DNA of 64,000 nucleotides, taken from contig CAVOYT010000004.1 of assembly GCA_963700745.1 (NCBI GenBank), positions 1 through 64,000 on the forward strand, read 5' to 3'. Shown piece after piece: positions 10,499-21,457 of this stretch; position 1 is the first letter of the stretch; the number at the start of each line of letters is the position of its first letter. The translations under genes were made by a program, and so were the position numbers. This DNA is from UBA10649 sp963700745. Lineage in GTDB: Bacteria; Actinomycetota; Actinomycetes; S36-B12. Under the pieces are notes generated by a model. The model was not told the DNA's origin and ran no database searches. It worked only from the letters and a program-made list of their open reading frames with translations.

Positions 10499-11612
10499 CG
10501 CGACCGCTTCCGCGATTCCGCCAGACGGCCGATCAGTGCTTCGTACTCGTCGGTGACCGAGTCCCACTGGTAGGCATCGCGCACGCGCTGCTGCCCGAGG
10601 ACGCGCAGCTCGCGAAGCCGCTCGTCATGCCCGTGGTCGGCGATCTCGTCCGAGGATCACGGTCAGCGCATCGGCGTCGGGCCAGAAGAACGCCTGACCG
10701 TCCGTGACCTCGCGGTTGAACTCGACGTCGTAGGCGAGCACCGGCGCCCCGGCGCCCATCGCCCGCAGCAGCGACGGGTTCGTCCCGCCGACCGAGTGGC
10801 CATGGATGTAGGTCACGCAGTTCGCGTACAGCTGGTCCAGCAGCTGCTGGTCGTAGATGCCGCCGGTGAAGCGGATGCGCGCGTCGCCGCGCGCCGCGTC
10901 CCGCACCTTGTCGACGTACCACTGCGAGTAGGGGGCGCTGCCGACCACGACGAGGGGTCGCGTCTCGCGACTCGTCCGGTAGGCGTGCACGGCGTCGAGC
11001 ACGTGGTTCTCGGGCTCGAACCGGGCCACGACCAGGTGGTAGTCGCGCGCATCGAGGTCGAGCTCGCCCAGGCGGTCGCTGCCCGGGTCGATCACCTCGG
11101 CGCCGTAGGGGATGACGACGCACATCGCGTCCGTACTGGCGCTCCACGTGGTCGGCGATCGCCTGCGCGTCGGCGATCACCTCGCGGCCCCACTTCACCG
11201 AGGCCCGCTCCGCCCACCGGTAGTACTTCGCGCCGGCGCCGCGCCACTTCTCCCGCTTCGACTCCAGCCCGTCCAGGTGGATGGCCGTGGGGATGCCGGC
11301 CAGGGCCAGCGGCTTGAGCAGCGGCGCGTTGCCGGCGTTCAGCAGCAGGACGACGTCGGGGTGGTCCTTGGCGATCGCGTGCGCCGTGCTGGCCGCCGTG
11401 TGCGACAGGGTCTCGGCCATCCGGTGCCGCAGGGCCGGGGCGTTGACCAGGCGCATGCCCTCGTACTCGGTGATCGTCTGGCCGGGATTGCGGCAGTAGA
11501 CGGTCACGTCGTAGCCCCGGGCGACCAGGCGCTTGCCGATCTCCTCGACCGCGGTCTCGAAGCCACCGTAGAGAGCGGGCACGCCACGCGTGCCCATCAG
11601 GGTGACCTTCAC
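10495..11612 (-). CDS. DUF1972/GT4 glycosyltransferase, rhamnosyltransferase type
   Basis: The N-terminus KVTLMGTRGVPALYGGFETA is the DUF1972 signature found in rhamnosyltransferases such as WsaF and Cps2T-like enzymes. The remainder is a GT4 domain: VVARFEPENHVLDAVHAY, then YANCVTYIHGHSVGGTNPSL, where the donor-binding loop lies. Frameshifts near 11120 and 10650 divide it into three frames totalling about 370 residues. GTG 11612 is chosen because it begins the conserved motif. It is followed with a 4-base overlap by the GT2 gene at 10498. A dTDP-rhamnose donor would agree with the adjacent divergent rmlC gene. Confidence 0.82.
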
Positions 11613-11678
11613 GCCGCCAACCGTACCCACCCCGACGAGACCCGGCTTGCTGTCGAGGCCGGCTGGTAGCCTCGCCGC

Positions 11679-12276
11679 GTGCAGGTGACCCCGCTGTCCA
11701 TCGAGGGCGTGTGGTCCTTCACCCCGATCCTGCGCCCCGACGATCGCGGGGTGTTCCTCGAATCGTTCAAGGCGTCCGAGCTCGAGTCAGCGATCGGGCA
11801 CCCGTTCACCCTCCGGCAGATGAACATCTCGTCCTCGCGAGCCGGGACGGTGCGCGGCATCCACTTCGCCGACGTCCCCCCGAGCCAGGCCAAGTACGTG
11901 CAGTGCTTCGCCGGGCGCATCCTCGACGTCGTCGTCGACATCCGCGTCGGCTCGCCCACCTTCGGCCGCTGGGACGCCGTCGAGCTCGACGACACCGATC
12001 GCACGGGGCTGTACATCTCCGAGGGGCTCGGGCACGCCTTCTGCGCACTGTCCGACGAGGTCACCGTCGGCTACCTGTGCTCGGAGCCGTACGCCCCGAC
12101 GCGCGAGCACGGCATCCACCCGCTCGATCCGGAGCTGAACATGCCCTGGCCGGACACCGAGCTCGTCCTGTCCCCCAAGGACGCGGCGGCCCCGACGCTG
12201 GCCGAGGCGCTGGCAGCACGGCCTGCTGCCGCACTACGCCGACTGCGTGGCGTTCACCGCCTCGCTCGCCCGTTGA
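11679..12276 (+). CDS. rmlC: dTDP-4-dehydrorhamnose 3,5-epimerase-type enzyme
   Basis: RmlC/NDP-hexose 3,5-epimerase, a cupin that inverts C3 and C5 of dTDP-4-keto-6-deoxyglucose on the way to dTDP-L-rhamnose. The catalytic histidine is seen at residue 62 in TVRGIHFADVPPSQAKYV, the same number as in classical RmlC. Further marks are ILDVVVDIRVGSPTFGRW and LYISEGLGHAFCAL. The actinobacterial HFAD variant replaces the HYQ of enterobacterial enzymes. GTG 11679 starts the frame. A shift near 12215 disturbs only the last 20 residues, and the true end is TGA 12274-12276. No rmlA, rmlB or rmlD is visible in this window. Confidence 0.85.
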
Positions 12277-12281
12277 ACGAG

Positions 12282-14597
12282 CTAGGGGAGCGGCGTACCG
12301 GTGCCGAGGCTGATCCCCGGGTAGGCGGTCCGGTCGACCGTCATGCGCAGCCCGGTCTTCACCGCGCCGGCCCACCACGCGAGAGCCATCTGCTGGAGCG
12401 CGTACTCCTCCTTGCCGCGCCGGTAGGACTCCTCCGACGGACCGTCGGCGTACATGTGCCCGTCGTTCCAGCGCAGCTGCAGGGCGCGGGCATCCCGTGC
12501 GTGGGCGGCGAGGTTCTCGCCCGCCCGGACATCCGCGGCCGCGTAGGCGTTCGCGAAGCCGTCGACGCCGACGAACGTCGCAGGACGGCGGGTGCCCCAG
12601 CCCACGCCCATCGGGTAGTAGATCTGCCCGCCGGGCTGGTAGACGGTGCCGCCGGGCTCCGCGTAGGGCGGAGAGGTGAACTCGACCGACGACAGTGCGC
12701 GGTAGACGACGTCGGCGTTCATGAACAGCGCCTCCGGCACCGGCTGACCGCCGGAACGCAGCAGGCTGGCCGCCCACCACAGGTGCTGGACGTTCTGGAT
12801 GTAGTCGGGGTTGACGATGCCGTGATTGGTGACGGTGCCGTCCTCGTTGGCGTTGGTCCCTGGCAGCCGGATGTCCGGCCGGATGCCGTTCACGGTCTGC
12901 GGCGTTTCGCAGGTCGCTCGGGCGGGCGAATGAGGCGATCGCCATGGCGATCATGGACTTGCGCCACGTCGAGGCATGGGGATGATCCGGCATCATCGCC
13001 AGGGCGAGGGCAGGGGCGAGGAGGTCCCAGGACACCTCGTCCGCCTGCGAGTCGCCCGGGGTGATCTCCTGACCGAGCCGGTTGCGGTAGTAGCGCGGGC
13101 CACGAGCGGCCGCGGCGTCAGCCTCGCTGACCACCATGGCGGCCACCAGCGCCCGCTCGGGGTCATTGAGCTCGGGCCAGAGCATCCAGCCGGCCTGCCC
13201 GACCGTGACCGCCCACAGCGCTGACTGCCAGGTGTTGCCCCAGCCGCCCGGGGAGATCGCACCGTGCTGGCAGGCCAGGGACCGGATGTGCCAGCGGGCA
13301 TAGTCGGTCAGGTCCCGCTCCGAGATCCCGTTGACGGTCCGCCATGACGACGTGGTCAGCGCGATCGCAGCCGACAGCGCGGAGTTGGCTGACCGCCGCA
13401 CCGACTCCTCGATCGACGGGTGCGTGCTCAGCGGGTCGTAGTAGGGCATCCCGACCCGCGCCCGCAGGCGCTTGGTGAGATCGTTCGTCACGACGTAGCG
13501 CAGGCCGTCCTGCACCGTCGCCAGCACCTCCTGGTTGCCGGGAACAGTACGCAGGCCGCGGGGGGTCCTCGGCTTGGTGACGAGCGCTGCTGCGGCCCGC
13601 CCTCTCTTCTCGCCGACGCGCGTGGCAGTGGGGCAGTGGCCCGGGGCGGTGACCTGGTTGCCGACCAACGGGACCTGGTCGTCCGTCGAGCCGGTGCGTC
13701 TGCTTGCTCGTCCGCCGCAGGTGCCCCAGGCCGCCGCTCAGCACCCAGACCGATCGGTTCCTGACGATGCCGGGCTCATCGCGGCCGTCCCGGTCCCAGT
13801 CGCCGACGACCGGCAGATCTGCGTTCGACCCGAACCGGAAGGTGAGCACGAAGGTGCCCTCAGGCTGCGCCTTCGTGACCGTGATCCCCTTGCCGGCCAA
13901 GGCCTTGGCCGCCTTCTTGTTCTTCAGGCCGGTGACGCGCAGGATCCACTGCCCGCCGCGGACAACGCCGATGTCGTCGCGCCCATCGCCGTCCCAGTCC
14001 CCGACGACGGGGACGTCACCGGCGGTTCCGAAGATGTCGACGGCGGCCGGCTTGCCGTTGGCCCGCTGCCAGTGCCACTCCCCGTCGCGGAAGACGCCGA
14101 TGTCGGCCCTCTTGTCCTTGTCGTACCGACCGACCACTGGGATGTCTCGGGGATCGCCTCCGTAGCTGGCGTAGCCCTCCCATCCCGGCGAATCGACGGT
14201 GGCGTTCGTGATGAGCCACTCGCCGTTCTCGTAGCGCCCTGGCGTCGCGACTCCGTTGCCGTTCCAGTCCGCCAGCAGGGGGTAGCCGGCGCCCGGCGGC
14301 ATCGCCACCGCGGTGCCGGTGCTGCGCCCCCAGGGCACGTCCCACTCGACCCAGGCGCCGGTGCCCACCGAGGCGGCCGCGGGCACCGATCGGGGCGTCA
14401 CCTTGCCCCAGTCGGCCTTGCCCGGCATCGTCGGCAGCCGAGGCAGCACCGGCGCCCTGTCGACGTGCGGCTGGCCGTCGGGCGCCGAGGCCGCGTGCGC
14501 GGGTGGCACGAGCAGCCGACGTGGCCCCGAGCACGGCTACCACCACCAGGACAGCCGCCCGCCCGATGGGGGTCGGGGTCCGCCTCCCCCAGGTCAC
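12282..14597 (-). CDS. Secreted FG-GAP/VCBS-repeat protein with helical C-terminal domain
   Basis: About 765 residues. The N-terminus (GTG 14597) has a basic start and the hydrophobic stretch AAVLVVVAVLGATSA, a signal peptide. Four FG-GAP-like beta-propeller repeats follow, such as DIPVVGRYDKDKRADIGVF, GDVPVVGDWDGDGRDDIGV and ADLPVVGDWDRDGRDEPGI, each with acidic calcium-binding loops. The C-terminal 450 residues are rich in Trp and Tyr (GGWGNTWQSALWAVTVGQAG) and look like an all-helical toroid, as in polysaccharide lyases and related enzymes, though no catalytic motif is certain. Shifts lie near 14480, 13700 and 12890. The start overlaps the upstream stop as GTGA. It probably binds or trims the exported polysaccharide at the cell surface. 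Confidence 0.65.
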
Positions 14598-16553
14598 GAA
14601 GTGCACTCCGGGCACAGCAGGTTCGGCGGCATGGGGACTTGGACGGGAGTGACCCGGTCGTCGTTGCGCCCGGCCGCGTACACCTCGAGCAGCTCGCCCG
14701 ATGACGGCCGGAACCACAGGGCGACGATGTCCATCTGCGGGTTGAGGTTGAGTGCGAGGTCGAGGTAGCCCGTCGTCTTCGGGTCGTAGGGGAAGGGGGG
14801 CAGGTCACGGTAGAAGCGCTGCTGCGACTTGGACATGACGCCGTGCAGCGAGGCCACCCACAGGTTCGGCAGCGTGCCGGAGCCGTCCCACAGCATCGTC
14901 GTGTCCTGCGGGTACGGCACCGCCGCCTGCTGGGCGCGGATGATCGACTCGCCGATCAGCGGGTCGTTCACGCCCTGCGTGCGATCGGCGCCGGCCTGGA
15001 TCCCCGGGGCCGCCACGTAGCCGTCGGAGAACTGGGTCGGCAGCGCGCCGACGTAGCCGAACAGGCCCAGGACGACCACGCCACCGAGGGCGACCGACAG
15101 CGCCAGCCGTCGCCGTCGAGAGTCCGCTCAGGGCTCGGGCCAGCGACCACCGACGAGCAGCGCGGCGACGAGGACGGCGGCGGCGAGCAGCATCGCGTCG
15201 AGGGGCTTGAGGACGTAGTACGACTGCAGCCGGCCGAGCTCGGCGGCGTCGGCGCCGGAGGCGAAGTACAGCGCGACCGCGGCGGCACCGGCGATCGGGC
15301 CGGCCACAGCCACCGCCAGCGGCCACCGGCCGGCCCGCACCAGCAGGACCGCGAGCAGCCCGGCGATCACCGGCGCCATCAGCGCCAGCCCGAGGTTGAA
15401 CGGCACCATGCCGGTCCCCACGGCCCCGAGGTCGGCGGTGAAGTCCGCCGTCGACTGGCCCGGCTCGACCCCGAGGATGGCCGAGGTCTGGGTCAGCGCC
15501 ATGAACGCCCCGAGTGCCGCGCGTGGCCACCAGCCAGCCGATGCCCAGCCAGCGGTTGTGCTTCAGCAGCGCGATCGCGACGACGATGCCCGAGGGGACG
15601 AGGCCGAGCACCAGCGGCGTCCACAGCCCGATGGCGGCGAGGGCCCCCAGCGGGACCAGGAACCAGCCGAGCAGGCGCGCCGACCGCAGGCTGCGCGCGC
15701 TGACGTAGGCCGCGACGACGACGACGGTCACGCCCATCATGAAGTTGGTGAAGCCGGCGTTGAAGAGCAGCGCCGGACTGCCGAGCAGCCCGAAGAGCGG
15801 CGAAGGCACCCACCGCGATGGGGCGGGCCCACGACTCCCGCTCGCGCCCGGCCAGGCGGGCCGCGAGGTCGCCGGCCACCCAGGCCAGCGCCACGAGGCA
15901 CAGGGCGAAGGTGATGGCACTCCACTGGACGTACGGCCACAGCAGGCCGGGCCGGTCGAGCAGCGGGGCGACCGGGCGGAAGGCCAGTTCGGCGAGCGAC
16001 CAGACGGTCGTGTGCAGCGAGGGGTACCACTGGTTCCAGGCGATCGAGCCGTCGATCGTCGGCCAGGTGGTGCTCGCCGACTCGTAGGTGTTCGCGAAGG
16101 TGGTGAAGTGGGCCTGGTTGTCCCAGCCGCTGAAGAACAGCCCGCTGACGATCTCGACGGTGGAGCGTCCGACGTAGGCGGCCATCAGCCACCAGCCGCT
16201 GACCACGGCCAGCAGGGCGGCGAGCCCGTCGCTGATCGTCGGCCTGCGGGATCCCGACCTCGCGCAGGCTCGGCACCAGCCGCAGGGCCAGCGCGGCCAC
16301 GACCAGCAGGGTCAGGAGGATCCGCGCGCTGGTCGACGTCACCGGCATGGATCCGGCCCGCGGGAACACGACGGCCGCGACGCCGAGCAGGACCACCCCG
16401 GAGATGACGGCACGCTCGGTGAGCGAGCGGCCCCACGGCGGCAGCAGGATCAGCAGCACCATCGAGGCGATGAAGCCCACCGGAGGAAGCAGCCACAGCG
16501 AGGACGATCGACGCTGCCGTGGCCACCGCGAGGGCGATCAGTCGGCGGCTCAT
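14594..16553 (-). CDS. Large polytopic membrane protein (GT-C-like)
   Basis: About 650 residues in five or more frame pieces (shifts near 16480, 16240, 15800, 15510, 15125 and 15080). It starts with a membrane span, RLIALAVATAASIVLAVAAS, and has many others, for example MVLLILLPPWGRSLTERAVI and AGLLAVLLVRAGRWPLAVAV. Near residue 130 an extracytoplasmic loop reads SGWDNQAHFTTFANTYESA, with an acidic residue after the first loop as expected for GT-C enzymes, and the protein ends in a soluble domain with DTTMLWDGSGTLPNLWVA. ATG 16553 overlaps the stop of the DUF4012 gene (ATGA), and its own stop overlaps the start of the FG-GAP gene (GTGA). Function is inferred. Confidence 0.6.
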
Positions 16554-18492
16554 GCGGCGCGCTCGAAGTCGATGGCGACGTCGACCGGGGCCGACTGGAC
16601 GGCGCTGACGGTCGCGGTCGCGTCCTGCACGTCCATCCCGGGCACGCGCACGGGCTCGAACCCCGGCGGGCCCGTCACCTGGACGGTGATGCATCGACGG
16701 GTTCCACAGCGACTGGGGCTCGGCCTGCAGCCGGTACTGCAGCCGGCCCTGCGTCGGCGCCGCCGAAGGTGCCGGCCGGCAGCTCGTACGACACCGAGAC
16801 GGCGTTCTGCCCGCCCGGCGACGTCCAGCCGACGACGCGGATCATCCGGTGCCCGAAACCGTCGTCGACCCAGCCACGACCCAGTTGCGGGTGGTTCTTG
16901 AACGGTCGCACCGCGAAGCCCGACGGGTAGGACGCCTTGTAGCCGAAGGCCGCGTCGGGCACGTACATGATGTAGGCCGCCTTGAGCCACGAGGTCTCGT
17001 ACCCGACCCGCTCCGGCGGGCCCTCGGGCCGCTCGGGCGGCGTGGCGTTCGTCACCGTCATCTGCTGCGTCACCCGCGCCGAGCCGTCCTCGGCCACCTG
17101 GGCGGTGATCAGGACGTTGCGCTGCTGGAACACGTCGACCTTGCTCTGGTTGCCGTTCTGCGTGTAGAGCGCCGACCAGTCGCCCACGTCCGGATCGTTC
17201 ACCACCCCCGCGGCTCCGGCATCCATCGCCAGGCGCTGCAGCTCGGGGCTGCGCATCCACATCTGCACGTGCCGGCCCGGGGCCGTGCTGGCGATCGCCT
17301 GCGCGGCGGACACCAGGTCGTCGCCGGACAGCAGCCGATCGAGCAGCGAGTTGAGGAGGTCCTGGTTGGCCTGCTGGCGCTCGGTGGCACCCTCCTGGCC
17401 GAAGGTCTGGTACGCGTCGATGAGCAGGATCTGGCCGAGGGCCGGCCCGTCGACGGTGCCGTAGGCCGGGGACTCCATCGGTCCGGTCTGGTCGAGGACG
17501 GCGGCGATCGCGGTGAGGTCGAGCGTGACCACGCCGTCGACCCCGGGGTAGCCGCCCCCGGTCCAGGCGCCCGCCATCTCCTGGGCGGAGAACAGCATGT
17601 TCGGGTGCGTGTTGGTCACCACGAAGGGCGCGGTGCGCGGGTTCCCGGGGAAGAAGGGGTTCGCCGCCGGCCCCCACCAGGAGACCGGCGCGTTCAGCGG
17701 CGGGAAGAGCTGGGTGCTGGTCGGGCCCTTGATCGGGATCGAGATCCGGCCGTCGTTGAACTCGACGAGGACGAGCGTCAGCGGGGCGCCGCCCGGCGGC
17801 GCGCATCTCCGCCTGGTTGCCGATCGCGACGAGGTAGCGGCGGACCCCGTTGGCGCCCAGGGCGTCCGGCAGGACCGGGGCGATCCCCTCGAGCGCGTCG
17901 ATCGCCTGCTGCACCGGCTTCATCTCGGTCAGCGCCTTGTCGCGGACGCGATCGAGCACCGCGGCTCCCGCCGACTCCGCCTGAATGGCGCTCAGCGACG
18001 CCGACGCGGCATCGAGCTGGCCACTGACCATCGTGACCCGCTGCGGGCAGGTCCTCCAGGCGCGCGAGGTCGATCGCTCCGTCGCTGAAGATCTTCGGCA
18101 CCGCCGCCCTTGCCGGACAGGTCGCCGTACAGCGACAGGACCTCGCCCGTGCTGTCGGTGACGTCTCCTGCTGCCGACACGGACAGCTGCCAGTTGGTCA
18201 CGGCGACGTCGAGACCCGGGATCCGCCCGACCAGGTCGACCTGGCCGACGCCGATCGAGCGGTCGAGCTGGCCGATGGCCACCTGCGCCGCCTCGTACTC
18301 CGCGCGGGCCTGGTCGTACTCACCGGACTGGAGGCCGTCAGCAGCGGCCGACAGGTGGCTCTGCAGCCCGAGGCCGCCGTAGCCGAGGCTGGCCAGCGCA
18401 TACAGCAGGCCGACCTGCAGCCACAGCACGAAGCCGCCCACCACGAGGATGAGAAGGCCGCCCAGCAGGAGGCGCGGGCGGCTCACAGACAC
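16550..18492 (-). CDS. DUF4012 membrane-anchored protein
   Basis: A short cytoplasmic start (GTG 18492) is followed by one membrane span, LLLGGLLILVVGGFVLWLQV, and a long extracytoplasmic domain of about 600 residues. The segment FVVTNTHPNMLFSAQEMAG, then GGYPGVDGVVTLDLTAIAAV, is diagnostic of DUF4012, a family found in actinobacterial and Gram-positive polysaccharide loci with no fixed biochemical role. The family resembles LytR-CpsA-Psr proteins in its gene context, and a part in attaching or processing exported glycan is possible. Frameshifts lie near 18100, 18040, 17800, 16760 and 16690. It sits directly after the initiating sugar transferase gene and overlaps the next gene by 4 bases. 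Confidence 0.82.
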
Positions 18493-18515
18493 GTCGTGAG
18501 TATAGATAGCGGGTG

Positions 18516-20049
18516 TCAGTAGGCCCCGTCACCGACGAGAACGGCCTTGACGGTCTTGGCGACGATGACGAGGTCCAGGGCCGGCGACCAGTGCTCGACG
18601 TAGTCGAGGTCCAGGCGCATGCGCTCCTCCCAGTCGACCGTCTTGCGGCCGGAGACCTGCCACAGGCCGGTGAGCCCGGGCTTGGTGAGGTGGCGACGGT
18701 GGTCGGCGTCGCCCAGCAGCGGCATCTCGTCGACCAGCACCGGGCGCGGACCGACGAGCGACATCGTTCCGGCCACGACGGCGACGACCTGCGGCATCTC
18801 GTCGATGGACCAGCGGCGCAGGAACCGGCCGAACGGCGTGATCCGCGGGTCCCCCTTGTAGCGGTCGAGGATGGCCTCGTCCGGCGCGCCGATGACCTCG
18901 TCGCGCTTGGCGTCCGATCCGACGTACATGGTGCGGAACTTCGCGATCCGGATGATCTGGCCGCCGCGGCCGACCCGCTCCTGGAAGTAGAACATCGGGC
19001 CGCGACTGGTCAGCTTGATGCCGATCGCCGCCACGATCATGAACGGCAGGAAGAGCACGAACAGGAGCATGCCGGCGACGATGTCGAGGGTGCGCTTGAT
19101 CGCCCGCTTCGGGCCGGTGAGGTGCGGCTCGTCGAGGTGGAGCAGCGGGAGGTCGGCGGCCATGCGCATCGTGACGCGCGGGCCGGCGACGTCGCCGACG
19201 TTCGGGGCGACGAGGAGGTCGACGCGCGGGCCCTCCAGTCGCCAGGCCAGGCGCTGGATCACCTGCTGGCCCGAGGGCCTGCGATCCGGCGACCGCCACG
19301 GTGTCGGCGTCCTCGAGCGAGATCCTCGTCATGACCTCGTCGAGCCACTCGTCGAGTTGATCGGCGGAGACGTCGGACGACGGCTCCTCGATCACGTCGA
19401 CGACCGTGAAGCCGGCCACCGGATCGCGATCGAGCATGTCCACGATCTCGGTCATCGCGCCGCCGGCGCCGATGACCACGGTGCGATGCAGGAAGTGCCC
19501 GTACCGGCGCTCGTGCCGCAGCCAGGCGCGCAGGCCCCACCGCACGACGAGCAGGAGCAGCAGCCCGACCGCGAACGTGATGAGGACGAAGCCTCGGGAC
19601 AGGTCGAGCTTGAGGGCGAACGCGACGATGGCGACGGCGCCGAAGACGGTGGCGGTCGCCGACACGACCCGCTTGAACTCCTCCGAGCCGACACCCAGGA
19701 TGCGCGTGTCGTACGCCCCGCGCATGACCAGGACGATGATCCAGGACGCCACCACGACGAAGACGAGCGACACGTAGGTCGGGTCGTTCAGCTCGACCGA
19801 GTAGGGGATGGCCCAGCGCAGGACGAAGCCGGCGATCCCGGCGATGGTGATGACGAGCAGGTCGAGCAGCAAGGCGCGGGTCGCGTACACCCGCAGCGGG
19901 TCGCGGCGCAGGTGCGGACGGTCGCGGTGGGAGTGCGCCTCCGCCCAGCCGATCCGCGACGGCATCATCAGCGGGATCGTGTGATGGACCCCACGTTCAT
20001 CGGGGGCGTCGGGTCCGTCGGCAGAAGGCTTGCGCTCCTCGAGCGACAC
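18516..20049 (-). CDS. Polyprenyl glycosylphosphotransferase (initiating sugar transferase)
   Basis: This enzyme transfers a sugar phosphate from a nucleotide sugar to undecaprenyl phosphate, the first step of polysaccharide assembly. The N-terminal half has a cytoplasmic tail, four or five membrane spans (DLLVITIAGIAGFVLRW and LITFAVGLLLLLVVRWG among them) and a CoA-binding-like domain (TVVIGAGGAMTEIVDML). The C-terminal half is the bacterial sugar transferase domain: KRTLDIVAGMLLFVLFLPFM, AKFRTMYVGSDAKRDEV, WSIDEMPQVVAVVAGTMSLV and VGPRPVLVDE. One frameshift near 19270 separates the halves. The total of about 510 residues is normal for the WbaP/CpsE class. It heads the minus-strand polysaccharide operon. 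Confidence 0.92.
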
Positions 20050-20159
20050 CTCGGCACCTCCTGCGGGTCAACTGGCCCATCCACGGTAGCAGCGGGCCGC
20101 CGCAAAGCCGCCGATCGACGAGTGACGTTGCCGGATCTTTACCCCGTGCCGGGAGGGGA

Positions 20160-21457
20160 CTACTGCAGGTACAGGCGGACCGGAACCTCGGTCAGGGTGA
20201 TCTGGGCCCCCTCCGGCGACTCCTGGCAGTTCGCCAGCGGGTCGCAGACGAGCTGGGTGCCCGCGGGGGCGGTGTAGGCCGCCTCGCCGGTCTCTGCCCA
20301 GGCGACGATCCACGAGCTGCTGCCGTTGGAGAAGTTGCAGGTGACGGCCCCCGCGTCGTCGGTGCAGCCGTCGAAGGACGACCCGAACACCCAGTTCTCC
20401 AGGGCGAAGAAGCCCTGCTCGCCGTCCGAGCCCGGGTAGGCCTGGATGCCCAGGAGGTCGTACGGCTTCTGGGTCCAGATGTACCAGTAGGAGCGGTCCA
20501 CGCCGTAGCGCAGGTCGTCGATGTAGGTGCGGACCACCCAGCCGGCCGCCTTGGCGCCGGTGATCTCCTGACGCGGCAGGTCGCCCGGGCCGGCCAGGCC
20601 GTAGTTCAGCTCGGTGTCCCACAGCGGCAGGTCGGGGGCCCCGGCCGCCGTCAGGTAGTCCTGGACCTTGCTTGATGACCGCTCCGCGGGCCACCGGGTC
20701 ACCGTCGGCGGTCGGGTAGGTGTGGATGGCCACCACGTCGATCGGCCAGTCGGCTTGGCGGCCAGGGCATCGAGGTAGGCCGGGAAGAACTTCTCGAACG
20801 GCCCCGTGAGCCGGGTCGACGGTGACGCCGCGACGACCAGGGCCTCAGGGTCGATCGCCTTGATGATGTCGTAGGCGCGCTTGGTCAGATCGGCCATCTG
20901 CTCGGGCGTGCCGTTCCAGAAGTTCTTGAGGTTGGCCTCGTTCCAGATCTGGTACGCCGAGATCCGGCCCTTGTAGCGGGTGACCACCTCCGTCACCCAG
21001 GCGTCCCATGCCTCGAGGTCCTTGGGCGGCGCTCGCCGCTCCCGGCTGCGGGTAGTCGTCCGGCCCGGGGTCGGACGCATTCCACTTCGGCGTCGTCCCG
21101 AGCACCATGAGGATGTCGGTCATCCCCTTGGACTCGGCGTTCTCGAGGACGCCCTCGAGGTTGTCCCACTTGAAGACGCCCTGGCTCGACCTCGATCTGC
21201 GACCAGCCGGTGCCGTTGTCCCACAGCCGCAGTGCGCCGAAGGGCGCCGACGCCCAGACGCCGGCCTCTGCGCCCTCGATGTGCATCCCGACGAGCGAGG
21301 CCGGAACGCCGCCGTCCACCGGGGCGGCCGTGGCCGAACCGGTCGCGGCCGCGGTCGGCGCGGGCTCAGAACTGCCCCCGGAGCAGGCGGTCAGCACCAT
21401 CGAGGCGGCAACCGTCGTCAGAACGGCGAGGGTCAGCTTGGGGCGAGTCCAAACCAT
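20160..21457 (-). CDS. GH39-like glycoside hydrolase, lipoprotein
   Basis: The N-terminus (ATG 21457) is a lipoprotein signal, LTTVAASMVLTACSGGS, with the lipobox ending in Cys. The body is a TIM-barrel hydrolase of the GH39/PslG type. AYQIWNEANLKNFWNGTP carries the acid/base glutamate in NEA, and LPLWDTELNYGLAGPG carries the nucleophile glutamate in WDTE. The C-terminal part has cysteines and a Trp-rich segment (GVDRSYWYIWTQKPYDLLG). Shifts near 21190, 21040, 20740 and 20680 break the frame. Its first 25 bases overlap the end of the paralogous gene upstream. GH39 enzymes are regular partners of secreted polysaccharides, where they cut the polymer during export, and the location here fits this. 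Confidence 0.75.

Noticed and set aside
18849..20277. Long plus-strand frames opposite the sugar transferase and DUF4012 genes
   Set aside because: These are antisense shadows of well-marked genes and code for low-complexity Arg/Asp/Gly-rich sequence.
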